Notes: a model not told the origin generated them from the sequence alone. A stretch of 64,000 bases of DNA from an uncultured Pseudomonas sp. (GCF_943846705.1 NZ_OX044366.1:1178001-1242000); one strand, 5' to 3'. Positions 44,188 to 52,210 are shown, counted from the first letter of the stretch. Translations and numbers: made by a program.

Positions 44188-44449
44188 TTCACTGATCCCT
44201 CTAAAAGCGCGCCAGGCGGCAATCAAATAGCCAGACTGGACATAGTGTTGAGTGTTCAGCGCGCCGTTATCACGGTGCCGAGTTATACCTGCCGAAGAGC
44301 AAACCGCTGACAGACACGCATAAAGCAAACTTTTAAATGGGTTATTAACCAGATCCAGATTCAAGCTTGTATTTGGCGTGGCGCGTATGAGTTGTGGTCT
44401 TGTTTCGGTAGTGCCGATACTAGGAATGAATAAATTTAGGGGCCAGCAA

Positions 44450-44480
44450 TAAAAAATAACCCTTAGGCCGGGTTTTATTT
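44450..44480 (+). terminator. Terminator-like hairpin inside the dddD-dddT gap
   Basis: AATAACCC pairs imperfectly with GGGTTTTATT around TTAGGCC, and T/A-runs on both sides would serve either strand. A terminator between two divergent genes is unexpected, unless it marks a leftover or unannotated short transcript. Confidence 0.4.
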
Positions 44481-44773
44481 ATGGCTGAACGGGGCCGTGC
44501 ATTAGCGCTGATGCGCGAGGCCACGAAGGAGGCTGGCTGAGCGCAAGGCAGGCGGGGAGGCGCTGAGCAAAACCGCTGAGCCATAAAAAATAACGGGGCA
44601 AAGGTCGCTATTTTTTTGCTTCTCATCGTTTTTTATCTTCATAACAATAGGATTCGTCTCGCTATCAGACCCTTTACGGTTTGCACGGTACGAGAAGCGC
44701 CCCTCAGCCAGGCGACACAGGGTCTGAGGGCTAGTGCAGGTGTACGCAGGAGCATGGCAGGCAGGAGCGAGCA

Positions 44774-44819
44774 GGTTCTCACATGGGCCGCGTGATCGAC
44801 GCGGCTTCGAGAGTTAACC
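44774..44819 (+). promoter_or_regulatory. Stable hairpin in the dddT leader
   Basis: An inner perfect stem GCCGCGT/ACGCGGC with loop GATCG (44787-44805) is enclosed by an outer GGTTCTC/GAGAGTTAACC pairing. It lies just upstream of the leader-peptide ribosome binding site, so it could form part of a regulated 5' UTR. No known riboswitch class is recognised. Confidence 0.4.
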
Positions 44820-44838
44820 AACAGCTAAGAGGTAGACA

Positions 44839-44886
44839 ATGAAAATAAATATAAGAAAGACGCACATGCAGAGGGCCGGACAATGA
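44839..44886 (+). CDS. Putative 15-residue leader peptide overlapping dddT
   Basis: An ATG with AGAGG at about eight bases opens the frame MKINIRKTHMQRAGQ. Its TGA stop overlaps the dddT start as ATGA, the typical arrangement for translational coupling. The peptide is basic and uses the rare codon ATA twice. It could merely deliver ribosomes to dddT, whose own GAGGG site lies inside it, or act as a regulatory leader. No homologue is known to me. Confidence 0.4.
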   Translation: MKINIRKTHMQRAGQ

Positions 44887-46511
44887 CAAGCCAAGCAAAT
44901 AAATGGCCCGCGTCCGGGCTCTTTACCGGGGCACACCCGGTCATGTCGATTGGTGCCGCCTTATTGGTAATGGCCTTCGTGCTGTTTACCGTCATTGACC
45001 CGGAATATGCCGATGGGGTGTACGGTGCAGCCAAGAGTTTTATTTCAACCAACTTGGCCTGGTATTACATCGGCTTGATGAGTTTATATCTGTTTCTGGC
45101 TATTTGGCTGAGCTTCAGCCGTTATGGAAATATTCGCCTGGGCAAGGACAGCGACCGGCCAGAGTTCAGTAACTTCTCCTGGTTTTCGATGTTGTTCGGT
45201 GCTGGTATCGGCATTGGCATCCTGTTCTGGAGCATCGCCGAACCTATCTATCACTTCCAGGGCACGCCGCTAATCGGCGAGGCGCAGAAGATGACCGCCG
45301 AGGCCGCACAGGTGGCCATGCGGGTCTCGATCTTCCACTGGGGGTTGCATGGCTGGGGCCTGTTCGCAGTGTTCGGCCTGATCCTGGCCTACTTCGCCTA
45401 TCGCAAAGGCTTGCCGCTGTCGATTCGTTCCAGCCTCTACCCACTACTCGGCGAGCGCATCTACGGGCCACTGGGGCATGCCGCCGACCTGCTCGCCGTC
45501 TTCGGCACGGTGTTTGGTATCGCCACCTCGCTGGGGCTGGGCGCACAGCAGATGAACGCCGGGCTGAATTACCTGTTGGGCTTTGAAGTGTCGGTTGCTC
45601 ACCAGATCCTGCTGATCGCGGTGATTTCGGTGATCGCCACCGCGTCGGTGCTCAGCGGCGTAAACAAGGGCATCCGCATGCTCAGCGAGCTGAACATGCA
45701 CCTGACCATCCTGATCTTGGCGCTGTTCGTAATCTTCGGCCCAACGGCCTACCTGCTCGGTGCTTTTGTCACCAACACCGGTGATTATCTGGCGCACGCG
45801 GTGCAACTGGGCCTGTGGATAGATCCGGATCCAAAAGGCCAATGGCAGGGCTGGTGGACGATTTTCTACTGGGGCTGGTGGATCGCGTGGGCACCCTTTG
45901 TCGGCATGTTTATCGCGCGTATTTCCAAGGGCCGCACGCTGCGTGAATTCGTTCTCGGTGTGCTGATCGCGCCAACTGTTCTGGCCACTTTCTGGATCAC
46001 TATCTTCGGTAACAGTGCAATTTTTATCGAGCTGTTCGGCGGCGGTGGCGTAGTGGCAGCGGTCAATGACGACGTGACCATGGCGCTGTTCAAGACCATT
46101 GAGCTGATGGGCCTGGGTCAGTGGTTGACCGTCCTTATGTCGGCGATCTGCACCCTGATGCTGGTGACCTACTTCGTCACGTCGGCTGACTCGGCAACCC
46201 TGGTGATCTGCACCCTGATCTGCATGGGCGACGAGCACCCACCGGCGCGCTACCGGATCTTCTGGGGCCTGGCGATTGGTGCAGTGGCGGCGGTGTTGCT
46301 GCTTGCCGGTGGCCTGAAAGCCTTGCAAACGGCCTCGATTGTGGCAGCGCTACCGTTCTCCTTCGTCGCCATCCTGGCCACCTATGGTTTCTTCAAGTCG
46401 CTGCGCCAGGATGTTGCTCTGTGCGATCTGGCAGCCCGTCGTGAGCTTAGCGAAAGCCAACAGCCAGCGGCGAGCATCAAGCCTGTGGTCGCCACCTCTG
46501 GCACGGCATAA
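44883..46511 (+). CDS. dddT: BCCT family DMSP/betaine transporter
   Basis: 542 residues with twelve predicted membrane helices. The BCCT glycine motif GAGIGIGILFWSIAEP is at 106-121, and the signature segment WWTIFYWGWWIAWAPFVG near 322-340 forms the aromatic box for quaternary ammonium or sulfonium substrates. BCCT carriers take up betaine, choline, carnitine or DMSP; the position opposite dddD and ahead of dddB and dddC makes DMSP the likely substrate. There is no long C-terminal osmosensing tail like that of BetP. Start chosen at the ATG with GAGGG upstream. Confidence 0.85.
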   Translation: MTSQANKWPASGLFTGAHPVMSIGAALLVMAFVLFTVIDPEYADGVYGAAKSFISTNLAWYYIGLMSLYLFLAIWLSFSRYGNIRLGKDSDRPEFSNFSWFSMLFGAGIGIGILFWSIAEPIYHFQGTPLIGEAQKMTAEAAQVAMRVSIFHWGLHGWGLFAVFGLILAYFAYRKGLPLSIRSSLYPLLGERIYGPLGHAADLLAVFGTVFGIATSLGLGAQQMNAGLNYLLGFEVSVAHQILLIAVISVIATASVLSGVNKGIRMLSELNMHLTILILALFVIFGPTAYLLGAFVTNTGDYLAHAVQLGLWIDPDPKGQWQGWWTIFYWGWWIAWAPFVGMFIARISKGRTLREFVLGVLIAPTVLATFWITIFGNSAIFIELFGGGGVVAAVNDDVTMALFKTIELMGLGQWLTVLMSAICTLMLVTYFVTSADSATLVICTLICMGDEHPPARYRIFWGLAIGAVAAVLLLAGGLKALQTASIVAALPFSFVAILATYGFFKSLRQDVALCDLAARRELSESQQPAASIKPVVATSGTA

Positions 46512-46624
46512 GTGGTAGCACCCTGCGGGCTTGGGCCTGCGGGTTTTTCAAACGATAAATACGGCAGGGGACGAGCATGCACTGCGCGCGCCACTGCCAG
46601 TTACCCGGAATTAGCGGAGTTGCC

Positions 46625-47782
46625 ATGTCTACTCAAGTAATCCTTCCACGCATCATGCAGATTGGCGAGCACGCCAGTCAGGACATTCCGGTCGTCATGA
46701 CCAACCTGGGCTGCACCCGGCCGCTGATCATCACCGACAAGATGATGGTCAAGCTGGGTTATGCCGCGGCTATCCAGGCGCGCCTGGCGGCTCACGACAT
46801 CCAGGCGGAAGTGTTCGACGAGACCGTGCCAGAGCCGACCGTGGCCTCGATCCAGGCCGGCGTGGCCAAGGCCCGTAGCGGCGATTACGACTGCATCATC
46901 GCCCTCGGTGGCGGCAGCCCGATCGATAGCGCCAAGGCCATCGCCATCCTCGCCAAGCACGGCGGCGAAATGCGCGACTACAAGTTCCCGCGCATCGTCG
47001 TCGAGTCCGGCTTGCCGATCATTGCTGTGCCGACCACGGCTGGCACCGGCTCGGAGGTCACTCGGGTGACCATCATCGCCGACGAGCAAACCGATGAGAA
47101 AATGCTCTGCGTGGGCATCGGCTTTATGCCGGTGGCGGCGCTGATCGACTTCAGCCTGACCCTCAGCCTGCCGCCGCGGATCACCGCCGACACCGGCATC
47201 GATGCCCTGACCCACGCGATGGAGGCCTACGTCAGCAAGAAGGCCAGCCTGTACAGCGATTGCCAGGCCCTGCAGGCCATGCGCCTGATCGCGCCCAACC
47301 TGCGCCGCGCCTACCACGATGGCGCAGACAAGACCGCCCGCGAAGCGATGATGCTCGGTTCAACCCTGGCCGGGGTGGCGTTTTCCAACGCATCGGTGGC
47401 ACTGGTCCACGGCATGAGCCGGCCGATTGGTGCGCACTTCCATGTGCCCCACGGCCTGTCCAACGCCATGCTGCTGCCCAGCGTCACCGCGTTTTCCATC
47501 CCTGCCGCCGCCGAGCGCTACGCCGACTGCGCCCGCGCCATGGGCGTAGCGACTGCCGCCGACAGCAATGAGGTGGCCAACGCCAAGCTGCTCGCCGAAC
47601 TGCACGCACTTAACGATGAACTGCAGGTGCCCAGCCCCGCGCAGTTTGGTATCGAGCGTGAGCAGTTCTTCGCCCAACTGCCAGTTATGGCCGAGCAGGC
47701 GCTGGCCTCCGGCTCGCCGAACAACAACCCACGCGTGCCAAGCGCAGACGAGATCATCGAGATCTACAAGCAGCTCTGGTAA
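46625..47782 (+). CDS. dddB: Iron-containing alcohol dehydrogenase, 3-hydroxypropionate dehydrogenase-like
   Basis: 385 residues from the ATG at 46625 with GGAG six bases upstream; an ATG at 46577 with AGGGGA is an alternative start. The NAD-binding GGGSPIDSAKAIAIL and the iron-site motifs DALTHAMEAYVSKKA and HGMSRPIGAHFHVPHGLSNA are intact, giving the Asp and three His metal ligands. DddB oxidises 3-hydroxypropionate, the DddD product, to malonate semialdehyde. Outside this cluster the sequence alone would only say group III alcohol dehydrogenase. Confidence 0.82.
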   Translation: MSTQVILPRIMQIGEHASQDIPVVMTNLGCTRPLIITDKMMVKLGYAAAIQARLAAHDIQAEVFDETVPEPTVASIQAGVAKARSGDYDCIIALGGGSPIDSAKAIAILAKHGGEMRDYKFPRIVVESGLPIIAVPTTAGTGSEVTRVTIIADEQTDEKMLCVGIGFMPVAALIDFSLTLSLPPRITADTGIDALTHAMEAYVSKKASLYSDCQALQAMRLIAPNLRRAYHDGADKTAREAMMLGSTLAGVAFSNASVALVHGMSRPIGAHFHVPHGLSNAMLLPSVTAFSIPAAAERYADCARAMGVATAADSNEVANAKLLAELHALNDELQVPSPAQFGIEREQFFAQLPVMAEQALASGSPNNNPRVPSADEIIEIYKQLW

Positions 47783-47842
47783 GCCATTTTTTAGTCATGC
47801 CCGGCGCTCAACCGCCAGCCCCTATCTTGAGGAACACCCGCG

Positions 47843-49339
47843 ATGAACACAGTAGGACATTTGATCAACGGCCAGATCGTCAACGACGCCGCACGCCTGC
47901 AGGACGTCTACAACCCCTCCACTGGCGCAGTCAGCAAGCAAGTCGCGCTGGCCTCCAAGGCCACCGTCGAGCAGGCCATCAGCGCCGCCGCAGCGGCCTT
48001 CCCGGCATGGCGCAACACCCCGCCAATCAAGCGTGCGCGGGTGATGTTCCGCTTCAAGGAGCTGCTTGAGCAGCACGCCGAGCGCATTGCGCAGATGATT
48101 GGTGAAGAGCACGGCAAGATTTCCCACGACGCCCTCGGCGAGCTGCAGCGCGGCATCGAGAACGTCGAATACGCCTGTGGTGCACCTGAATTGCTCAAGG
48201 GTGAGCACAGCAAGAACGTCGGCCCGAACATCGATTCCTGGAGTGAGTTCCAGCCACTGGGCGTGGTTGCCGGCATCACCCCGTTCAACTTCCCGGCGAT
48301 GGTGCCGCTGTGGATGTTCCCCATGGCCATCGTCTGCGGTAACTGCTTTATCCTCAAGCCGTCCGAGCGTGATCCAAGCTCCACCCTGTTTATCGCCCAG
48401 CTGCTGCAGGAAGCCGGTTTGCCGGACGGCGTGATGAATGTGGTCAACGGCGACAAGGAAGCGGTCGACGTGCTGCTCAGCGACGAACGCATCCAGGCCG
48501 TCAGCTTCGTTGGCTCGACGCCGATCGCCGAGTACATCTACAAGACCGCCAATGCCAACGGCAAGCGCTGCCAGGCACTCGGCGGGGCGAAGAACCACGC
48601 CATCATCATGCCCGATGCGGACATGGACAACGCGGTTAACCAGCTGCTCGGTGCGGCCTTCGGTTCCTCTGGCGAGCGCTGCATGGCGCTGTCGGTGGCC
48701 GTCGCGGTGGGCGATGCCGCCGCTGATGCACTGATCGAAAAAATGCAGGCGGCGATGCAGTCGTTGAAGGTCGGTGCTTATTCCGAGCAGAGCAACGACT
48801 TCGGCCCGGTGATCACCAAAGCCCACCAGCAGAAAGTGGTCGGCTACATCAACAGCGCCGAAGAGCAGGGCGCCACGATCGTCGTCGATGGTCGCAACCC
48901 ACAGGTAGCCGGGTATGAGCAGGGCTTCTTCGTCGGTGGCACGCTGATCGACAACGTGCACCCGGAGATGCTCAGCTACCAGGAAGAAATCTTCGGCCCG
49001 GTGCTGCAAGTGATCCGCGTTGGCAGCATGCAGGAGGCGATGGACCTGATCGATGCCCACGAGTACGGCAACGGCACCTGCATCTTTACCCGTGACGGCG
49101 AGGCGGCGCGCTACTTCTCCGACAACATCAAGGTCGGCATGGTCGGCATCAACGTGCCGCTGCCGGTGCCGGTGGCGTACCACAGCTTCGGCGGCTGGAA
49201 GCGCTCGCTGTTCGGCGACCTGCACGCTTACGGCCCGGACGCCGTGCGCTTCTATACCAAGCGCAAGACCATTACTCAGCGCTGGCCGTCGGCGGGGGTG
49301 CGCGAAGGTGTGTCCTTCTCGATGCCGACCATGAAGTAA
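47843..49339 (+). CDS. dddC: CoA-acylating (methyl)malonate-semialdehyde dehydrogenase
   Basis: 498 residues, full length for the MmsA group of aldehyde dehydrogenases. Signature stretches are GVVAGITPFNFPAMVPLWMF, LGGAKNHAIIMPDADMDNA and FGSSGERCMALSVAVAVG, with the nucleophile at Cys280. MmsA-type enzymes convert (methyl)malonate semialdehyde to propionyl- or acetyl-CoA with CO2 release. As DddC it would close the DMSP route by making acetyl-CoA from malonate semialdehyde. It lies 60 bases after dddB and is followed by a terminator. Confidence 0.87.
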   Translation: MNTVGHLINGQIVNDAARLQDVYNPSTGAVSKQVALASKATVEQAISAAAAAFPAWRNTPPIKRARVMFRFKELLEQHAERIAQMIGEEHGKISHDALGELQRGIENVEYACGAPELLKGEHSKNVGPNIDSWSEFQPLGVVAGITPFNFPAMVPLWMFPMAIVCGNCFILKPSERDPSSTLFIAQLLQEAGLPDGVMNVVNGDKEAVDVLLSDERIQAVSFVGSTPIAEYIYKTANANGKRCQALGGAKNHAIIMPDADMDNAVNQLLGAAFGSSGERCMALSVAVAVGDAAADALIEKMQAAMQSLKVGAYSEQSNDFGPVITKAHQQKVVGYINSAEEQGATIVVDGRNPQVAGYEQGFFVGGTLIDNVHPEMLSYQEEIFGPVLQVIRVGSMQEAMDLIDAHEYGNGTCIFTRDGEAARYFSDNIKVGMVGINVPLPVPVAYHSFGGWKRSLFGDLHAYGPDAVRFYTKRKTITQRWPSAGVREGVSFSMPTMK

Positions 49340-49378
49340 CTGGTATGCCGTGCTGACGGAAACACCGCCGGCAAGCAC

Positions 49379-49415
49379 AGGCCACGTCCCCAATCGGGAC
49401 GTGGCCTTTTTGCGT
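49379..49415 (+). terminator. Intrinsic terminator after dddC
   Basis: A 12-base-pair stem AGGCCACGTCCC/GGGACGTGGCCT over CAATC is followed by TTTTG. It marks the end of the dddTBC unit and leaves the iclR-lysR pair as a separate unit. Confidence 0.9.
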
Positions 49416-49464
49416 TGCCGTGCGCTCTGCAGACCAAGCATAAGACGCTACGTGGAGAAGACCG

Positions 49465-50241
49465 ATGAGTGAAAAAGGCTCCTCAATTACCCGGGTACTG
49501 GAGATCATCGAAGCGGTGGCGCGCGCGCAGCGGCCGATGTCGCCCGCTGATCTGGCCGACCAGCTGGGTATTCCCAAACCGAGCATTCACCGCCTGCTGG
49601 CCCAGCTCGAAGGCGACGGTTACCTGCAAAGCAATATGCGTGGGCTGCTGGTGCCCGGTGATCGCCTGCATGAGGTTGCCCTCGGCGTGCTTTACAGTGG
49701 CCGCTTCAAAGCCCCGCGCCAGGCCATTCTCAAGCGCCTCACGGCGATCATTGGTGAGACCTGCGGGATTGCCATTCCCAACGGCACCGAGATGATCTAC
49801 TACGACCGTGTGCAAACCGAGCGGCCGCTGCAGGTTTACCTGCCAGTGGGCAGTCATACGCCGGCCTGGTGTACCTCCAGCGGCAAGCTCTACCTCAGCT
49901 CGCTGTCGCGTGAGCGGCGTCTACGCATCATCAACAACCTGCCGTTAAATCAATATGCGCGTAACACCCTGACCGACCCGGCTGAACTGGAGGCTGCACT
50001 GCTGAAAATCAGGGCGGACGATATCGGCACGGACAATGAAGAATTCGTCGACGGCCTGGTAGCCTGTGCCGTACCGGTCAAGGATCGCCACGGCAGGCTC
50101 TTCGCCTGCCTGTTCGCGCATGCGCCGCTGATCCGCAAGAGCCTGGACGAGCTGCTCAGCTACGCGCCATTGTTACGCGAAGCGGCGACCGAACTCGGCC
50201 AGCTGATCGATCAGCCCGACGATGACTCAATTAAGGTGTAA
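49465..50241 (+). CDS. IclR family transcriptional regulator
   Basis: 258 residues with GGAGAAG upstream. An N-terminal winged helix-turn-helix (about 1-70; ITRVLEIIEAVARAQRPMS, LADQLGIPKPSIHRLLAQLE) is followed by an IclR effector domain (about 80-250; YDRVQTERPLQVYLPVGS, PAWCTSSGKLYLSSL). The effector is likely a small organic acid. Placement at the end of the ddd cluster suggests control of it, perhaps in response to acrylate, 3-hydroxypropionate or DMSP; this is inference. Better-known ddd clusters use a LysR-type DddR. Confidence 0.88.
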   Translation: MSEKGSSITRVLEIIEAVARAQRPMSPADLADQLGIPKPSIHRLLAQLEGDGYLQSNMRGLLVPGDRLHEVALGVLYSGRFKAPRQAILKRLTAIIGETCGIAIPNGTEMIYYDRVQTERPLQVYLPVGSHTPAWCTSSGKLYLSSLSRERRLRIINNLPLNQYARNTLTDPAELEAALLKIRADDIGTDNEEFVDGLVACAVPVKDRHGRLFACLFAHAPLIRKSLDELLSYAPLLREAATELGQLIDQPDDDSIKV

Positions 50242-50249
50242 GCACTTTC

Positions 50250-51155
50250 ATGAAGAAAAGACTCCCGCCGTTGAACTGGTTGCGCGCATTCGAGGCCTCT
50301 GCACGGCACCTCAACTTCACCCAGGCGGCGGCTGAACTGAGTCTGACCCAGGCGGCGATCAGCCAGCAGGTCAAAGGGCTGGAATCACAACTCGGAACCA
50401 ACCTGTTCAAACGCCTGCCGCGCGGGCTGGAATTGACCGAGGCCGGCCAAGCCTACATGCCGGTCATCCATGACTCGATCGAACGCTTAGCCGCCGCCAC
50501 CGACGAACTGTTCGGCCAAGGTCGCAAGCGACCGATCACCGTGCGCGCCAACCTGGTGTTCTTCACCACCTGGTTAGCCCCCAGGCTTGGGCGCTTTCGC
50601 GCCGCACACCCGGAGGTTGGCCTGCATTTCACCAGTAATATCTGGCTGGATGAACGCAACAAAGAAGCCAACATGGAAATCCGCTACGGCAAGGGCAACT
50701 GGGCCGGACTGCGCTCAGTGCAACTGACCCATGATGAATTATTCCCCGTTTGCAGCCCCCGACTGCTGAGCGGCGAGTTGCCGCCAGCCAGCCCGGGCGA
50801 ACTGAGTGCCGACAGCATGCTGCATGTAATCGGCTACGAAGAAGGCTGGGGCTACTGGCTGAACAAAACCGGCTTCCAACACGTCGACGCGTCCCAGGGA
50901 ATGCAGTTCGACACCCTGATAACCGCACTGGAGATGGCGGTTCGTGGCCACGGCATGGCCTTGGGGCGTACGTCACTGGTGGCAGAAATGTTAGCTGATG
51001 GACGTTTGATAGCGCCTTTCGCACAACGCGTCCCAGCCTCGGAGGCGTTCCACTTGAGCTGCCCGAGCCATATGCAGTTGTCGCCGCATGGCGAGACGTT
51101 CTGGGCGTGGTTAGTCGAGGAGTCGGCGCAGTCTAGGCTCGATGATTCGAAATAA
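50250..51155 (+). CDS. LysR family transcriptional regulator, GcvA-like
   Basis: 301 residues, eight bases behind the iclR stop, with AAGGTG upstream. The N-terminal helix-turn-helix (LPPLNWLRAFEASARHLNFT, LTQAAISQQVKGLESQLG) is of the GcvA/TrpI subgroup; residues 95-295 form the inducer-binding domain (NLVFFTTWLAPRLGRF). A LysR-type DddR activates ddd genes in Marinomonas, so this may be the orthologue. Two regulators of different families at one catabolic cluster is unusual. Confidence 0.88.
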   Translation: MKKRLPPLNWLRAFEASARHLNFTQAAAELSLTQAAISQQVKGLESQLGTNLFKRLPRGLELTEAGQAYMPVIHDSIERLAAATDELFGQGRKRPITVRANLVFFTTWLAPRLGRFRAAHPEVGLHFTSNIWLDERNKEANMEIRYGKGNWAGLRSVQLTHDELFPVCSPRLLSGELPPASPGELSADSMLHVIGYEEGWGYWLNKTGFQHVDASQGMQFDTLITALEMAVRGHGMALGRTSLVAEMLADGRLIAPFAQRVPASEAFHLSCPSHMQLSPHGETFWAWLVEESAQSRLDDSK

Positions 51156-51203
51156 GTGCAGCTACTGGCATGTTAACAAGCGCGCTTGCGCCCACTCGCC
51201 AGC

Positions 51204-51268
51204 ATTACCTCCCGAGCCTGATCCCCACAGGTAACAAACAGCGATTGATTCCGCGCCCTTCAGGTAAC
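51204..51268 (+). promoter_or_regulatory. Candidate activator (CbrB-like) sites upstream of the small RNA promoter
   Basis: CAGGTAAC occurs twice in direct orientation (51228-51235 and 51261-51268, 33 bases apart, close to three helical turns) with an inverted partial copy ATTACCT at 51204-51210. They lie about 100-160 bases before the sigma-54 promoter, a normal enhancer distance. GTTAC/GTAAC half-sites are what I recall for CbrB; the consensus cannot be checked here. Confidence 0.4.
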
Positions 51269-51364
51269 GCCAGCGGGTAGCACAGGAACAATCCCGAGCG
51301 CTTGTTGACCTCAACGTGCCACTTATTATTCTCAACATGTTGATTTATATAGCAATTTAATAAA

Positions 51365-51380
51365 TGGCACAGGCTTTGCT
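51365..51380 (+). promoter_or_regulatory. Sigma-54 promoter of the Crc-type small RNA
   Basis: TGGCAC-N5-TTGCT, a perfect match to the -24/-12 consensus with correct spacing. No protein gene follows for 900 bases on this strand; the predicted start is near 51391, at the head of the A-rich RNA described next. Confidence 0.85.
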
Positions 51381-51390
51381 TTATAGTAAG

Positions 51391-51731
51391 TACAAGAATA
51401 ATAAAATCAGCTACACCGCGACTCGACTCTGACATAACAAAAACAACAGGCCAGATCGGTAGCGAACAGATTTTTTTGGAGAAAGCGGGCTTTTCCAGGC
51501 CTCGAGCCTGGCAACCAGATAAAACAATAAAACTACCTTAAGGTAGCTGGACTGGTTGGATCACCTCGTGACAAAGGCAATGCTAGCGTCCAAAAAAATA
51601 CGTTTTCTCTTGGCCTCTTAGGGGTCAGAAAAAGCTCGCGCAACACAGTCGGTCATCAAAAATAACAACAGACCGCCCCAACAATAAAAATATGAAGCGA
51701 TAAATTTGAGGGGAGCCAAGGCTCCCCTCAG
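51391..51731 (+). ncRNA. CrcZ/CrcY/CrcX-family small RNA (Hfq-Crc decoy)
   Basis: A non-coding stretch of about 340 nt behind a sigma-54 promoter. The Hfq/Crc target motif AANAANAA occurs in five clusters: 51394-51404, 51436-51448, 51523-51530, 51658-51669 and 51680-51690. Between them are hairpins CCAGGC/GCCTGG (51495-51511) and CTACCTTAAGGTAG (51534-51547). It ends in an 11-bp perfect stem, TGAGGGGAGCC/GGCTCCCCTCA (51707-51730). Size, promoter type, motif repetition and final hairpin match the Crc small RNAs (roughly 350-410 nt), which sequester Hfq-Crc and relieve catabolite repression. The known copies I recall lie elsewhere (crcZ behind cbrB). The T-run after the hairpin is weak, so the 3' end is uncertain. 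Confidence 0.75.
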
Positions 51732-51744
51732 TGCTTTCTGCTAT

Positions 51745-52205
51745 CCGCTCTTTGAGCAACAGTGGGCTGCGTTGCTACTTAGAGCCCCCTCTAGGTTGAT
51801 CGCCAGGGATTGCAAGGTGGATGCCATCCGTTACATCTCTAACTTCCTGTAGGCGGGCGATACAGCTGTGATTGCCTTCCTATATGGATCAATGGTTTGG
51901 GGTATAAATCGACCCGGTTATTGGCAGGCTTGAGCCATAAAAAGTGTCATTTTCTGGCGATATGATCACCATAAATGTCATTGCCCGCATCGCGATCCCC
52001 TTCATAGTCGATCACATCGGCCTACCCATCAGAAGTGATTGGCCATGGCTGATGCTGTTTAGATTGGCGTAAATAGCGATGCGTCTATTAGCCCTGAAAG
52101 GCTCCCAGATTTAGCACCTCCCAAAGCGCGCTTTATCGGCTTTTCTCTGTAGCTTCACTGCATAACCGCAGCCATGGATGCGCCACAGCCATCGCCAATA
52201 CCTTG
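51745..52205. other. Gene-free stretch between the small RNA and the gyrB terminator
   Basis: About 460 bases of lower GC content than the flanks with no plausible coding frame on either strand. Two direct copies of TGTCATT occur near 51945 and 51978, about 30 bases apart, which could be the remains of a mobile-element end, but no transposase remnant is readable. The region may be relic DNA left from the insertion that separated gyrB from plsC. Confidence 0.35.
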
Positions 52206-52210
52206 AACCA

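Larger units (their letters stand above)
44188..44882. promoter_or_regulatory. Divergent dddD-dddT intergenic region
   Basis: About 695 bases hold both promoters, though I cannot place -35/-10 boxes with confidence. Notable elements are two terminator-like hairpins with T-runs (44450-44480, 44584-44618), a direct repeat GCTGAGC (about 44562 and 44575), a nine-base inverted repeat TCAGACCCT/AGGGTCTGA (44665-44673 and 44719-44727), and the dddT leader described separately. A LysR operator of T-N11-A form is expected here but is not obvious. A small minus-strand open frame (44420-44626) spans both hairpins and has no convincing ribosome binding site. Confidence 0.5.

Noticed and set aside
44420..44626. 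68-codon minus-strand frame in the dddD-dddT gap
   Set aside because: Runs through both terminator-like hairpins and has no ribosome binding site; the composition looks like reverse reading of non-coding DNA.
46512..46560. Terminator between dddT and dddB
   Set aside because: GC-rich sequence followed by five T, but the two arms pair poorly; co-transcription of dddT with dddB is more likely.
51205..51435. 76-codon frame on the minus strand near the small RNA promoter
   Set aside because: Overlaps the candidate activator sites and sigma-54 promoter, has no good ribosome binding site and no recognisable sequence.
51554..51567. Remnant of a 16S rRNA gene
   Set aside because: Only about 14-20 bases resemble the 16S 3' end, with a changed base after CACCTC and no flanking rRNA or spacer sequence; kept only as a possible functional motif in the small RNA.
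51940..51990. End of an insertion sequence (repeated TGTCATT)
   Set aside because: No transposase fragment, second terminus or target duplication can be read.
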